Shown piece by piece: positions 17,985 to 25,584 of a stretch of 64,000 nucleotides of DNA. The translations under genes and the position numbers were made by a program. The notes under the pieces were generated by a model, which made no database searches, was not told where the DNA came from, and was given only the letters and a program-made list of their open reading frames with translations. Source of the DNA: Paenibacillus sp. UNC499MF (lineage in GTDB: Bacteria > Bacillota > Bacilli > Paenibacillales > NBRC-103111); the NCBI RefSeq assembly GCF_900107975.1, contig NZ_FNVF01000001.1:230311-294310 (forward strand), read 5' to 3'. Numbering within the stretch: position 1 is the first letter of the stretch; the number at the start of each line of letters is the position of its first letter.

Positions 17985-18165
17985 GTGCGCGAAATGAGGG
18001 TTTTACTTGGGGATTGAAAGAAATCTTACCAAGGAAATCCGCTGAAAATCCGAAGGCTCGCAAACCTAAATAATGGGGAGCGTGAACGCAAAGCGGCAAT
18101 GTGAAGCAATTCCGAAACAAGCCGCGAACGTAAACCGGGAGAAAGCAAGGCTTAAAAGTAAAACT

Positions 18166-18264
18166 GAAAAGCCAAAAACGGAAAAGCTAAAAACGGAAAA
18201 GCTAAAAACGGAAAAGCTAAAAACGGAAAAGCTAAAAACGGAAAAGCTAAAAACGGAAAAGCAA
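18166..18264. repeat. 15-bp tandem repeat, six copies
   Basis: The unit GAAAAGCTAAAAACG is repeated five times exactly at 18181-18255, with a one-base variant before it (18166-18180) and a degenerate partial copy after. It is A-rich and purine-rich, in contrast to the GC-rich surroundings, and lies between two convergent transcription units. Confidence 0.95.
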
Positions 18265-18268
18265 AGCC

Positions 18269-18328
18269 CAAAAGCAAAACGAAAAGCAAAACGAAAAGCA
18301 AAACGAAAAGCAAAACGAAAAGCAAAAC
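18269..18328. repeat. 12-bp tandem repeat, about five copies
   Basis: The unit GAAAAGCAAAAC occurs at 18281, 18293, 18305 and 18317, with a partial copy from 18270. It follows directly on the 15-bp repeat, shares its GAAAAGC core, and runs up to the terminator hairpin. Expansion from a common ancestral unit by slippage is likely. Confidence 0.95.
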
Positions 18329-18351
18329 CCGCTCACTATAACGTGAGCGGG
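18323..18351 (-). terminator. Terminator of the M15 peptidase gene
   Basis: CCCGCTCAC (18328-18336) pairs perfectly with 18343-18351. Read on the minus strand the hairpin is followed by TTTTGCTTTT, provided by the last 12-bp repeat units, so the repeat array partly forms the U-tract. Confidence 0.85.
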
Positions 18352-18392
18352 CTCTATTTTATAAACAGGCATGAAATATTTGAGTCCCAAAA

Positions 18393-19370
18393 TTACTGTC
18401 TTAGTTTAGACCATGTGGCGGAACCGACGATTCCGTCCGAAGTAAGCGAGTTAGCCGTCTGGAACTTCTTCACGGCCGTTTCCGTACCGCTGCCGAAAAT
18501 TCCGTCGGCCGTGACCGTGTAGCCTTTTTTGGTCAGCAGGCGCTGAAGAACTTTCACTTCATCGCCGGAGCTGCCCGAGCGGAGCACGGTCGTCGTGGTG
18601 GAGAGCGCGTCCAGCTTGGCATTGGTCGCCACGCCTACGATCCCATCGGAAGTCAGGCCGTGCGCGGACTGGAACTGCTTCACCGCGGTGTCCGTGCCGC
18701 TGCCGAAGATGCCGTCCGTGGATACCGTGTAGCCGACTTTGTTAAGCTGCTGCTGCAGCTCCGTTACTTCCGGCCCCTGATCTCCGAGTCTCAGCACGCC
18801 GTCGTCCGGTGTGGTGGAGCCGCCAGCAACGATATGGTGAACGCCGTCGGTCGTCGGAAGCGGGAAGCTGAGGCCAGCCTGGGCCGCCACGTCTCTCAAC
18901 TGGCTGTTGACGAACGTTCTGCCGTTCAGGGCGTTGCCCGCCGAGTCTCTCACGGTGGCGTCAAACGCGATGCCGCGGGTGTGCGGAGCGGTATTGCTGG
19001 GTCTCGCGACTTCCGTGCCGAGTCCGTGCGCCGCTTTTTCCGCCGCCACGCAGGACGATTTGGAAGCATTCTGTACGATTTCATACAAATGCCGCTGATA
19101 CTGGTATGGACGGTAAGCCGAGTTGAACGTGATCGTCCAGTTTTTCTGCTTCAGCAGGCTGACGTACTTGTCCCGTTTTTGAATCAGGACGGGGTCTACA
19201 TTGTCCCAGATTACTTTTTCTCCGTTTTCCATTCTGATTGCGAGAGGATCCGTCATATTCGACAAATATCCCCCGCACGTCTCGGTTGCGGATGCGGAGT
19301 TGGCTATCATCAGGGAAGAGAACATGAGGCCCGTACACGTGACTGCGATCATTGATTTTTTTCCTAACAT
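18393..19370 (-). CDS. Secreted M15 peptidase with two peptidoglycan-binding repeats
   Basis: A 325-residue exported protein. A signal peptide (about 1-29, cut after SASA) is followed by an M15 D-alanyl-D-alanine carboxypeptidase-like domain with SAYRPYQYQRHL, the zinc ligands in HTRGIAFDAT (His and Asp) and GVHHIV, then two PG_binding_1 repeats, each with the DGIFGSGT-T-AVK-FQ signature, at about 200-260 and 265-325. It probably trims or binds cell-wall peptides. TGGAGGTAACTT lies directly before the ATG. Transcribed against the PBP gene; a single-gene unit with its own terminator. Confidence 0.9.
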   Translation of the reverse strand: MLGKKSMIAVTCTGLMFSSLMIANSASATETCGGYLSNMTDPLAIRMENGEKVIWDNVDPVLIQKRDKYVSLLKQKNWTITFNSAYRPYQYQRHLYEIVQNASKSSCVAAEKAAHGLGTEVARPSNTAPHTRGIAFDATVRDSAGNALNGRTFVNSQLRDVAAQAGLSFPLPTTDGVHHIVAGGSTTPDDGVLRLGDQGPEVTELQQQLNKVGYTVSTDGIFGSGTDTAVKQFQSAHGLTSDGIVGVATNAKLDALSTTTTVLRSGSSGDEVKVLQRLLTKKGYTVTADGIFGSGTETAVKKFQTANSLTSDGIVGSATWSKLRQ

Positions 19371-19642
19371 AAGTTACCTCCAGTAAATATAAATTTGGGA
19401 AAGATACCCAACTATAATTAAACAAAATAAAAGTTTTATAAGCAATAAATTCCATATTAAGATTTTATAAACATAATTTCGGAAGTTTCTTCTCTAAAGA
19501 AAGCTCCTAAAATTTGATACACCCGTAAGAACAAGGCCGCTTCTCAAAAAAAAGAAGCCGTGCGCGTGATGCACCGTTGCTTGTCTCCCCGTATATTCGG
19601 TAGAATGTAACAATGACCCGGCTCAGGCCGGAGGCCGAAAGG

Positions 19643-20086
19643 ATGGTTCCGATGAAGGAGATTTCAGGAGGCGGCGTTGTGTTCCGCAAGCAAGGGGAAC
19701 GTACGGAGGTGCAGCTGATTCAGGACCGATTCGGGAAAATGACGCTGCCCAAAGGAAAAATGGAGCCCGGCGAAACGATCGAGGAAACGGCGCTGCGGGA
19801 AATCGCGGAAGAGACCGGCATTACGGGCCGGATCGTGGAACCGCTGGACGTTATCGCCTATCGCTACGAGCATCCCGACCACGGTATCGTGGAGAAGGAA
19901 GTGCACTATTATCTGGTGGAAGCCATCGGCGGCGATCTGCAGGCTCAAATTGAAGAAATCAGCGGAGTGGAATGGATGAATCCGGAAACGGCCTGGAAGA
20001 AGCAGGCGGAATCGGGATACGATAATAACGACGGGGTTGTGCTTGCGGCGCTGCAAAAACTCGGATACGAGGTGAGGCTTGTATGA
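19643..20086 (+). CDS. NUDIX hydrolase
   Basis: A 147-residue MutT/NUDIX hydrolase. The complete Nudix box lies at residues 38-60 (GKMEPGETIEETALREIAEE then TGI), matching G-x5-E-x7-REUxEExGU. The surrounding sequence (ISGGGVVFR, LPKGKMEPGE) resembles diadenosine polyphosphate or general nucleoside diphosphate-X hydrolases; the substrate is not determinable. The ATG at 19643 has GGAGG suitably spaced; an ATG at 19613 is also in frame. Its stop overlaps the deoC start by four bases. Confidence 0.88.
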   Translation: MVPMKEISGGGVVFRKQGERTEVQLIQDRFGKMTLPKGKMEPGETIEETALREIAEETGITGRIVEPLDVIAYRYEHPDHGIVEKEVHYYLVEAIGGDLQAQIEEISGVEWMNPETAWKKQAESGYDNNDGVVLAALQKLGYEVRLV

Positions 20087-20760
20087 CGGCGGCTCTCGAT
20101 CTTGCGTCTTATATCGATCACACGCTCTTGAAACCGGATGCGCAGAGCGGCGCTGTCCGTAAGCTGTGCGGGGAAGCGAAGGAGTTCGGCTTCTACAGCG
20201 TGTGCGTGAACAGCGGGTGGGTGCCGCTGTGCCGGGAGGAGCTTCAAGGCACCGCGGTGAAAATATGCGCGGTCGTCGGTTTTCCGCTTGGGGCGTCTCT
20301 GCCGGAGGTTAAAGCTTTCGAAGCGGTAAAAGCGGCAGAGCGCGGCGCCGAAGAAATCGATATGGTTCTGGCGGTCGGCAGCCTGCTGGAAGGAAACGCA
20401 GAAGCGGTAAGAGACGATATCCGGCAAGTCGTGGACGCCGTGAAAGGCCGGGCGATCGTAAAAGTGATTCTGGAGACGGGATTCCTGAGCGACGAGCAGA
20501 TTGTGCTCGCCTGCCGTCTTGCGGAGGAGGCCGGTGCCGCTTTCGTCAAAACGTCAACCGGGTTCGGACCCGGAGGCGCGACTGTTGAGCACGTGCGTCT
20601 GATGCGGCAATCCGTATCATCCTCGGTACGCGTCAAGGCTTCCGGCGGGGTACGCGATCTGGAAACGGCCCGCAGCATGATCGAAGCCGGAGCGCAGCGT
20701 CTGGGCACAAGCTCCGGCGTCGCCCTCATGTCCGGGGCTGCAGGTTCTTCTTCCTACTGA
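20083..20760 (+). CDS. deoC: Deoxyribose-phosphate aldolase
   Basis: DeoC (225 residues) cleaves 2-deoxyribose-5-phosphate to glyceraldehyde-3-phosphate and acetaldehyde in deoxynucleoside salvage. IDHTLLKPDA, CVVGFP-like CAVVGFPLGA, the Schiff-base lysine in FVKTSTGFGPGGAT (Lys156) and KASGGVRD are all present. It is translationally coupled to the NUDIX gene (ATGA). The last 35 bases overlap the tail of the oppositely oriented Na/Pi cotransporter gene, and no terminator separates them. Confidence 0.95.
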   Translation: MTAALDLASYIDHTLLKPDAQSGAVRKLCGEAKEFGFYSVCVNSGWVPLCREELQGTAVKICAVVGFPLGASLPEVKAFEAVKAAERGAEEIDMVLAVGSLLEGNAEAVRDDIRQVVDAVKGRAIVKVILETGFLSDEQIVLACRLAEEAGAAFVKTSTGFGPGGATVEHVRLMRQSVSSSVRVKASGGVRDLETARSMIEAGAQRLGTSSGVALMSGAAGSSSY

Positions 20761-21970
20761 TGGGGAGATAGCAGAACGGCAGCGCAATCAGCGAACTGGC
20801 CACGTTAAAAAGCGTCTGGGCACGGGCGATCTGAGCCGACGGATCGGCGGTCATCCAGGACGAGACTTCATGAAGCAGGCCGATCAGCGGGAAGAAGAGC
20901 ACCGTGCCTCCCACGTTGAGCAAAATATGCGACCAGGCGACGAAAACGCCCGCCCGTGTGCCGCCTACACTGGCGAGCCAGGCGGTTACGCACGTTCCGA
21001 TGTTGGAACCCAGCGTGAGGGCGATGCCGAGCTCCGGCGATATGACGCCGCCGGCAGCAAAGCCCATGGCCATCGCGATAACCGCACTGGAGCTGTGAAT
21101 CAGGGCGGCGACGGCCGCGCCGGCAATGACGCCCCACAGCAGGCTGACTTTGGCCTGCTCGATAAACCAGGCGAACAGGCCCAGGTGCTGGAGGGCCGGA
21201 CCAATGCTCTGCATGATCCGGATGCCGATCAGCACGAGGGCGAAGCCGGCCGCGGCCAGCGCCGCATAGCGGACGGCGTGCAGCCAGCCGCTCGCGGCGG
21301 GCGGCTCCTGCGCGGGGCCTTGGGCGCCGGCCTGCGGGGCCGCCGGGCGGACGACCTCCTGCGCGGGGGAGGGCCCGTGCGCCTGCGTGCGCACCGCCGG
21401 ACGAGCGCGGTCCGGCGCCGGGCGGGAACCCGCTGCGGGGCCGCCCGCGTGCGCCGAGCCGGCAGGCCGTTCCCCCGCGCGGCCGCCGCTTCGCTGAACC
21501 GGCGCCGGAGTGCCGGCCCGGCCCGTCTTTGCGCCGCCGGAAGCGTTCCCGCCGCCGACCGCCGCGCCGGCTCGGCCCCGGGCCGGACCCGGCAGCCAGC
21601 TGGCGAGCCACACGGCGCTGGACGCCAGAAGCAGCGGCAGCGCGGCGGCGCCGAGGTTCAGCCCGATCAGCTCGGTCGTCAGGCACGTGCCGATGTTCGT
21701 GCCGAGTATGATGCCGAGCGTTCTCGGGAAGGTCAGGACGCCGGCGTTGACCAGGCCGATCGAGATCACCGTAACGGCGCTGGAGCTTTGAAGCAGCGCC
21801 GTCAGCGCGGTTCCGGTGACGAGGCCGTGGGCCGGGGTCCGGGTGGCGGTTTCGAGAAACCGGTATATACGGGGCCCGGCCAGCTGGTTCAGGGCGAGCT
21901 CCATCATCTTCATCCCGAAGAAGAAAACAGACAGCCCGGCGAGTAAGGGAAGAGCCAGTGATAGCCACAT
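20726..21970 (-). CDS. Na/Pi cotransporter family protein
   Basis: A 414-residue membrane protein of the NptA/YjbB family, which moves phosphate with sodium. The two inverted family repeats are visible as ALLQSSSAVTVISIG and ALIHSSSAVIAMAMG, each followed by a GTNIGTC or GSNIGTC motif. It lacks the C-terminal PhoU-like domain of longer members. Between the repeats (about residues 124-225) lies an unusual linker of about 100 residues rich in Ala, Arg, Pro and Gly, encoded by very GC-rich DNA (about 21300-21595). I use ATG 21970, which has AAAGGAG upstream. It converges on and overlaps deoC by 35 bp. Confidence 0.88.
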   Translation of the reverse strand: MWLSLALPLLAGLSVFFFGMKMMELALNQLAGPRIYRFLETATRTPAHGLVTGTALTALLQSSSAVTVISIGLVNAGVLTFPRTLGIILGTNIGTCLTTELIGLNLGAAALPLLLASSAVWLASWLPGPARGRAGAAVGGGNASGGAKTGRAGTPAPVQRSGGRAGERPAGSAHAGGPAAGSRPAPDRARPAVRTQAHGPSPAQEVVRPAAPQAGAQGPAQEPPAASGWLHAVRYAALAAAGFALVLIGIRIMQSIGPALQHLGLFAWFIEQAKVSLLWGVIAGAAVAALIHSSSAVIAMAMGFAAGGVISPELGIALTLGSNIGTCVTAWLASVGGTRAGVFVAWSHILLNVGGTVLFFPLIGLLHEVSSWMTADPSAQIARAQTLFNVASSLIALPFCYLPISRKKNLQPRT

Positions 21971-22134
21971 AGATCCTGCTCCTTTGATCGTTATTCCGTG
22001 AATAACGGGTTGTCTTAGCAGTATATGAACGGGCGGGTGAGGGCATGACAAGCACCCCTGCCCGCCCCGATCGATTTGAAGTGCTTCCCGTCCGGGCAGG
22101 ACGGGGGGCTTTGGCAGGAGGAAGGAGCCTTACA

Positions 22135-23499
22135 ATGGCAGCAATCGTTTTACAGAAAAAAAGAAAAAAACGGCTTGAACAGGGTCATCCCTGGATCTTC
22201 GCGAGCGAAATCGAACGCGTGGAGGGAGAGGCCGTTCCCGGTCAAGTCGTGGAAGTGCGGTCCCATGCCGGGCAGCCGCTCGCATCGGCTTACTATAATC
22301 CGAAGTCACAGATTACGGGACGCGTAGTCAGCTATAAGCCGCTTGAAGCCATGACGAAGGAGTTTTTTGTCGAGCGTTTCGAACGCTGCGCCAGACACCG
22401 GTCGCGGTTTTTGCACGATTCGGATTCTTACCGTCTCGTATACGGGGAAGCGGATTTCCTCCCGGGGCTTACCGTCGATAAGTTTGCGGACGTGCTCGTC
22501 GTGCAGATTTTGACGCTCGGCATGGATGTATGCCGGGAAGCGATCACGGCCGCTCTGGCGGAAGTGTTCGCACCGCAGGGCATTTACGAGCGCAGCGACG
22601 TTCCGGTGAGAGAGCTGGAAGGTTTGACGCAGACCACGGGTCCGCTTTACGGGGAATGCCCGCGGTACGTCCGCATTCTCGAGAACGGCCTTCAAATCGA
22701 GGTCGATATCGAGCAGGGACAGAAGACGGGCTATTTCTTCGACCAGCGGGAAAACCGCGCGGCAACCGAGCCGCTTATGAAGGGCTGGGGAGCCGAAAGC
22801 GGCATCAAGGTCCGCGAGGTGGAGCACGAGGGACGCCAGCAGCGGCTGCCGGTCAACGCGAACGGCAAGGTCGTCACGTTCCCGTACTGGGACGGCGCCA
22901 CGGTGCTCGAATGCTTCTCGCATACGGGAAGCTTTACGCTGCATGCCTGCAAATACGGCGCGAAGAAAGTCACCTGCCTGGACATTTCCGAGCATGCGGT
23001 GGAGAGCGCCCGTACGAACGTCAGGCTGAACGGGTTTGAAGACCGGGTGGAATTCGTCGTGGCCGACGCATTCGACTATCTGCGCAAGCAGGTGAAGGGA
23101 GTCGAGGAACGGCGTCAGAGGGCGTCGGCCGGCCAAGGCGCCAAGGTCGACACCTCCAAACCGGTCGGAGAAGGACGGACGTGGGACGTAGTCATTCTCG
23201 ACCCGCCCGCGTTCGCGAAGACACGCGGCGCCGTCGAGGGCGCCTGCCGCGGCTACAAAGACATCAACCTGCACGGGATGAAGCTGGTCAACGAAGGCGG
23301 CTATCTGGTGACGGCGTCCTGTTCGTATCACATGGCGCCGGAGCTGTTCCTGGAGACTGTCCACGCGGCCGCCGTCGATGCCGGAAAGATACTCCGCCTG
23401 GTCGAATTCCGTGCCGCGGGCAAAGATCATCCGCGCCTGCTCGGAGTCGACGAAGGAAATTATTTAAAGTTCGCCATCTTTGAAGTACGGAGCCGCTGA
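22135..23499 (+). CDS. Class I rRNA (cytosine-C5) methyltransferase, RlmI type
   Basis: A 454-residue SAM-dependent RNA methyltransferase. An N-terminal PUA domain (AIVLQKKRKKRLEQGHPWIF) is followed by a linker domain with KTGYFFDQRENR, motif I VLECFSHTGSFTLHACKYG from about residue 256 and motif IV VVILDPPAFAKTRGAV near 353, as in RlmI, which makes m5C1962 in E. coli 23S rRNA. Two insertions (about 222-252 and 321-345) make it longer than RlmI. ATG 22135 is preceded by GGAGGAAGGAG. The exact target nucleotide in this organism is inferred. Confidence 0.88.
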   Translation: MAAIVLQKKRKKRLEQGHPWIFASEIERVEGEAVPGQVVEVRSHAGQPLASAYYNPKSQITGRVVSYKPLEAMTKEFFVERFERCARHRSRFLHDSDSYRLVYGEADFLPGLTVDKFADVLVVQILTLGMDVCREAITAALAEVFAPQGIYERSDVPVRELEGLTQTTGPLYGECPRYVRILENGLQIEVDIEQGQKTGYFFDQRENRAATEPLMKGWGAESGIKVREVEHEGRQQRLPVNANGKVVTFPYWDGATVLECFSHTGSFTLHACKYGAKKVTCLDISEHAVESARTNVRLNGFEDRVEFVVADAFDYLRKQVKGVEERRQRASAGQGAKVDTSKPVGEGRTWDVVILDPPAFAKTRGAVEGACRGYKDINLHGMKLVNEGGYLVTASCSYHMAPELFLETVHAAAVDAGKILRLVEFRAAGKDHPRLLGVDEGNYLKFAIFEVRSR

Positions 23500-23520
23500 C
23501 CGCGGTCTCCGGCTTTTTTT
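23488..23520 (+). terminator. Terminator overlapping the RlmI-type stop codon
   Basis: A CGGAG-C-CGC arm pairs with GCG-GT-CTCCG around the stop codon, followed by GGCTTTTTTT. Confidence 0.75.
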
Positions 23521-23536
23521 ATTCCGGCATCCGGCG

Positions 23537-23545
23537 TGGTACAAT
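23537..23545 (+). promoter_or_regulatory. Extended -10 before the DinB gene
   Basis: TGGTACAAT fits an extended -10 (TGN plus TACAAT). No convincing -35 is visible. Confidence 0.45.
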
Positions 23546-23602
23546 AAAAGAGGGAAAAAGCATACAGACAAGCAGACAACACGAGACCCGGAGGGGATTG
23601 GA

Positions 23603-24133
23603 TTGGTAACGTTTAAAGATATCGTGCCTTTTATGGATAATGTGCGCCGGCAGCTTACGGAAGTGCTGGACTCGTTCGGTCCGGACGAAAAGCGGCTCCG
23701 CGAGAAGCCGGACGGCTGGACTGTGACCGAAGTGGTGGAGCATCTGGCGAAGCTGGAAGGAATGATCCTGCACCAGCTTAAGCAGGTTGTGGGCCGGACG
23801 CCGGCCGGACCGTCCGAGCCGCTGGACGATAAGGTGACGGACGTGATGGGCATTCTTCAAGCCAGCGGCATTATCGGCAAAAAGATCGAAGCGCCGGACC
23901 CGGCCAAGCCGACGGGCGCCCTGTCTTATGAAGAAGCGCTGCAAAAGCTGGATGAAGTCCGCGCGGCGACGAAGGCGCTCATTCCGAAGCTGGCCGAGCG
24001 GAACACCAACGATCTTCTGTTTCCTCATCCGTCGGGCTTTGAAATGAACGCCGCCCAGTGGGCGCATTTTATCGCTATTCACGAGACGGCCCACGTCAAT
24101 CAGCTCAGAAGAATCCGCGAAGCCAACCGCTGA
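23603..24133 (+). CDS. DinB-family protein
   Basis: A 176-residue four-helix-bundle protein of the DinB/YfiT family. The pattern of metal-binding histidines is seen in VVEHLAKLEGMI (His near 45) and IAIHETAHVNQL near the C-terminus. Members are often metal-binding thiol-transfer enzymes, but many have no assigned reaction. I place the start at a TTG with GGAGGGG upstream; an ATG ten codons further in would also give the full domain. A single gene between terminators. Confidence 0.8.
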   Translation: MVTFKDIVPFMDNVRRQLTEVLDSFGPDEKRLREKPDGWTVTEVVEHLAKLEGMILHQLKQVVGRTPAGPSEPLDDKVTDVMGILQASGIIGKKIEAPDPAKPTGALSYEEALQKLDEVRAATKALIPKLAERNTNDLLFPHPSGFEMNAAQWAHFIAIHETAHVNQLRRIREANR

Positions 24134-24151
24134 TACGGCGGCAGGCGGAAT

Positions 24152-24188
24152 AAACCGCTCGGGGCGAAAGCCCTGCGGCGGTTTTTTT
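24152..24188 (+). terminator. Terminator after the DinB gene
   Basis: An AAACCGC/GCGGTTT stem with an inner GGC-GAAA-GCC hairpin, then seven T. Confidence 0.85.
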
Positions 24189-24210
24189 GCGTCCGGAAAG
24201 CGCGTTTGTA

Positions 24211-24219
24211 TGATACAAT
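24211..24219 (+). promoter_or_regulatory. Extended -10 before the nuclease gene
   Basis: TGATACAAT fits an extended -10. It lies about 30 bases before the NucB-like start codon. Confidence 0.45.
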
Positions 24220-24249
24220 GGCAAAGATCGCCACTCTATAGAAATTCGG

Positions 24250-24708
24250 ATGGACACCATGGCCCAAACACGAAAAAAGAACAAAAAAACGGTCTCTATT
24301 TTTCTTTTTCTGCTGATTGTACTCGTCTCGGTCGTCGCCAAAAACACCGGTCTGTTCGACGGCGGGACGGGCAAGAGCCCTGCTGCCGATCTGACGATCT
24401 ATTTTCCGAGCGAGAAGTATCCGGAAACCGCCAAACACATCAAAGACGCGGTGGCAAAAGGCGCGTCGCCCGTCTGCACGATCGACCGGAAGGGAGCCGA
24501 TGAGAACCGCAGGCAGTCCCTGGCCGGTGTCGCGACCAAAAAAAATTACGACCGCGACGAATGGCCGATGGCCATGTGTGCCGAAGGCGGCAAGGGAGCG
24601 GATATCGCTTATATTAAACCCGCGGACAACCGGGGAGCCGGATCGTGGATCGGCAATCAGCTAGATAAACTTCCCGATGGAACACGGGTCGAGATCGTGG
24701 TAAAGTGA
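24250..24708 (+). CDS. NucA/NucB-type secreted deoxyribonuclease
   Basis: A 152-residue protein with one N-terminal membrane or signal segment (about 15-31) and a compact NucA/NucB domain. The active-site region reads [20 protein letters not shown] from about residue 101, followed by [13 protein letters not shown], the family hallmark. In Bacillus such nucleases are the DNA-entry nuclease NucA and the sporulation-associated extracellular NucB. The ATGs at 24250 and 24259 are both possible and neither has a strong ribosome site. No Nin-type inhibitor gene is recognisable next to it. Confidence 0.85.
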   Translation: MDTMAQTRKKNKKTVSIFLFLLIVLVSVVAKNTGLFDGGTGKSPAADLTIYFPSEKYPETAKHIKDAVAKGASPVCTIDRKGADENRRQSLAGVATKKNYDRDEWPMAMCAEGGKGADIAYIKPADNRGAGSWIGNQLDKLPDGTRVEIVVK

Positions 24709-24758
24709 AGAGTCGGAACGTCAATGACGGAATTTAATTTGTACAAACAGGGGAGTTA

Positions 24759-25040
24759 ATGAAGATGGGTAAAAGAAAGAACGCAGGCGCCGAGTCGCTG
24801 GACAAGCTGGATTACCGGGTTAAGGTCCTTTTGAAAGAATGGGCCGGACTCAGCGGCTTTTACGGATATAAATCCATGAGCCTGGACGAGATTCTGGAGC
24901 TGTTGAACACGGAAGGCTGGGAAACCAGAGTCGATAAATCGGATCCTTCTGTCAGAGGAGTGGTTATGATTAAAGAAGATACCGTGCGGAAGGCGAAATT
25001 TTTCCTGGATGACAAAGGAAGAGCGCTGAAGGCCGATTAA
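24759..25040 (+). CDS. Small conserved-looking protein of unknown function
   Basis: A 93-residue, lysine-rich soluble protein (MKMGKRKNAGAESLDKLDYR start). It has AGGGGAG before the ATG, regular codon use and a plausible alpha/beta composition, but I do not recognise a family. It follows the nuclease gene by 50 bases and precedes a bidirectional terminator, so it may share the nuclease transcript. It could be an accessory or inhibitor of the nuclease, but nothing in the sequence shows this. Confidence 0.65.
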   Translation: MKMGKRKNAGAESLDKLDYRVKVLLKEWAGLSGFYGYKSMSLDEILELLNTEGWETRVDKSDPSVRGVVMIKEDTVRKAKFFLDDKGRALKAD

Positions 25041-25060
25041 AAACAAGCGAAAACAAAAAA

Positions 25061-25088
25061 CAACCACTGAAGAAACGATCAGTGGTTG
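25061..25088 (-). terminator. Bidirectional terminator
   Basis: CAACCACTG (25061-25069) pairs perfectly with 25080-25088. The minus strand has a long T-rich run after it, so it mainly serves the secreted protein gene to the right; the plus side has a shorter CTGCGTTTT tail. Confidence 0.8.
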
Positions 25089-25108
25089 CTGCGTTTTCCG
25101 GCGTCCGT

Positions 25109-25462
25109 TTAAAAAGACGGATAAAGACTGACGGGACCCAGACTGCCGTAACTGCCTTGAAATTCTCCCTGGATAACATACGTTCCCGGGGCCAAGTAAC
25201 CTACGGATAATTCTACCGGGCTTGGAACGGCCGGACCGATAGTTACGGTTTTGGAGAAGACGGGGCTATGCTGACCGTTCGGGCTCTTGGAATAAACCGT
25301 TAGCTGGACGATTTCGTCCTTAGCACTCCACAGCCCTACGCTCGCTTTGTGCGGCGCAGCCTGGCTGACGTACAGGTCGTGGGAGACGGCCGTATAGGCT
25401 GCCGATGCGTTGGCGGAAAAAGCGAAAAAAACGGCAAAGATCAGGATGACGATTTTTTTCAT
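25109..25462 (-). CDS. Secreted small protein of unknown function
   Basis: A 117-residue exported protein with a classical signal peptide (MKKIVILIFAVFFAFSANAS, cut near residue 20-21). The mature part of about 96 residues is rich in beta-strand-forming residues (IVQLTVYSKS, KTVTIGPAVP, YLAPGTYVIQGEFQG) and contains no cysteine, suggesting a small beta-sandwich. I do not recognise a family. AAAGGAGGT lies just upstream of the start. It is transcribed divergently from the AEC transporter gene. Confidence 0.7.
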   Translation of the reverse strand: MKKIVILIFAVFFAFSANASAAYTAVSHDLYVSQAAPHKASVGLWSAKDEIVQLTVYSKSPNGQHSPVFSKTVTIGPAVPSPVELSVGYLAPGTYVIQGEFQGSYGSLGPVSLYPSF

Positions 25463-25584
25463 TCGTTTACCTCCTTTCCTGCTTATAAGAGAATAGATTT
25501 CGAATACTCCTGGTCATTTTACCATATATAGGTTTATTTGTCTGATTTATCTTTCCCGACTAACTGACGAGAAGTGATGAAAGC

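Noticed and set aside
18166..18328. Tandem repeats considered as a CRISPR array
   Set aside because: Units of 12 and 15 bp are directly adjacent with no unique spacers, and no cas genes are present.
18073..18522. Plus-strand frame encoding Lys-rich repeats (KTEKL and KAKR)
   Set aside because: No ribosome site, consists mainly of tandem repeats, and runs through a terminator into the antisense of the M15 peptidase gene.
20868..21946. Long plus- and minus-strand Arg/Gly-rich frames over the Na/Pi cotransporter gene
   Set aside because: They reflect the extreme GC content of the linker region; only the minus frame starting at 21970 shows transporter motifs.
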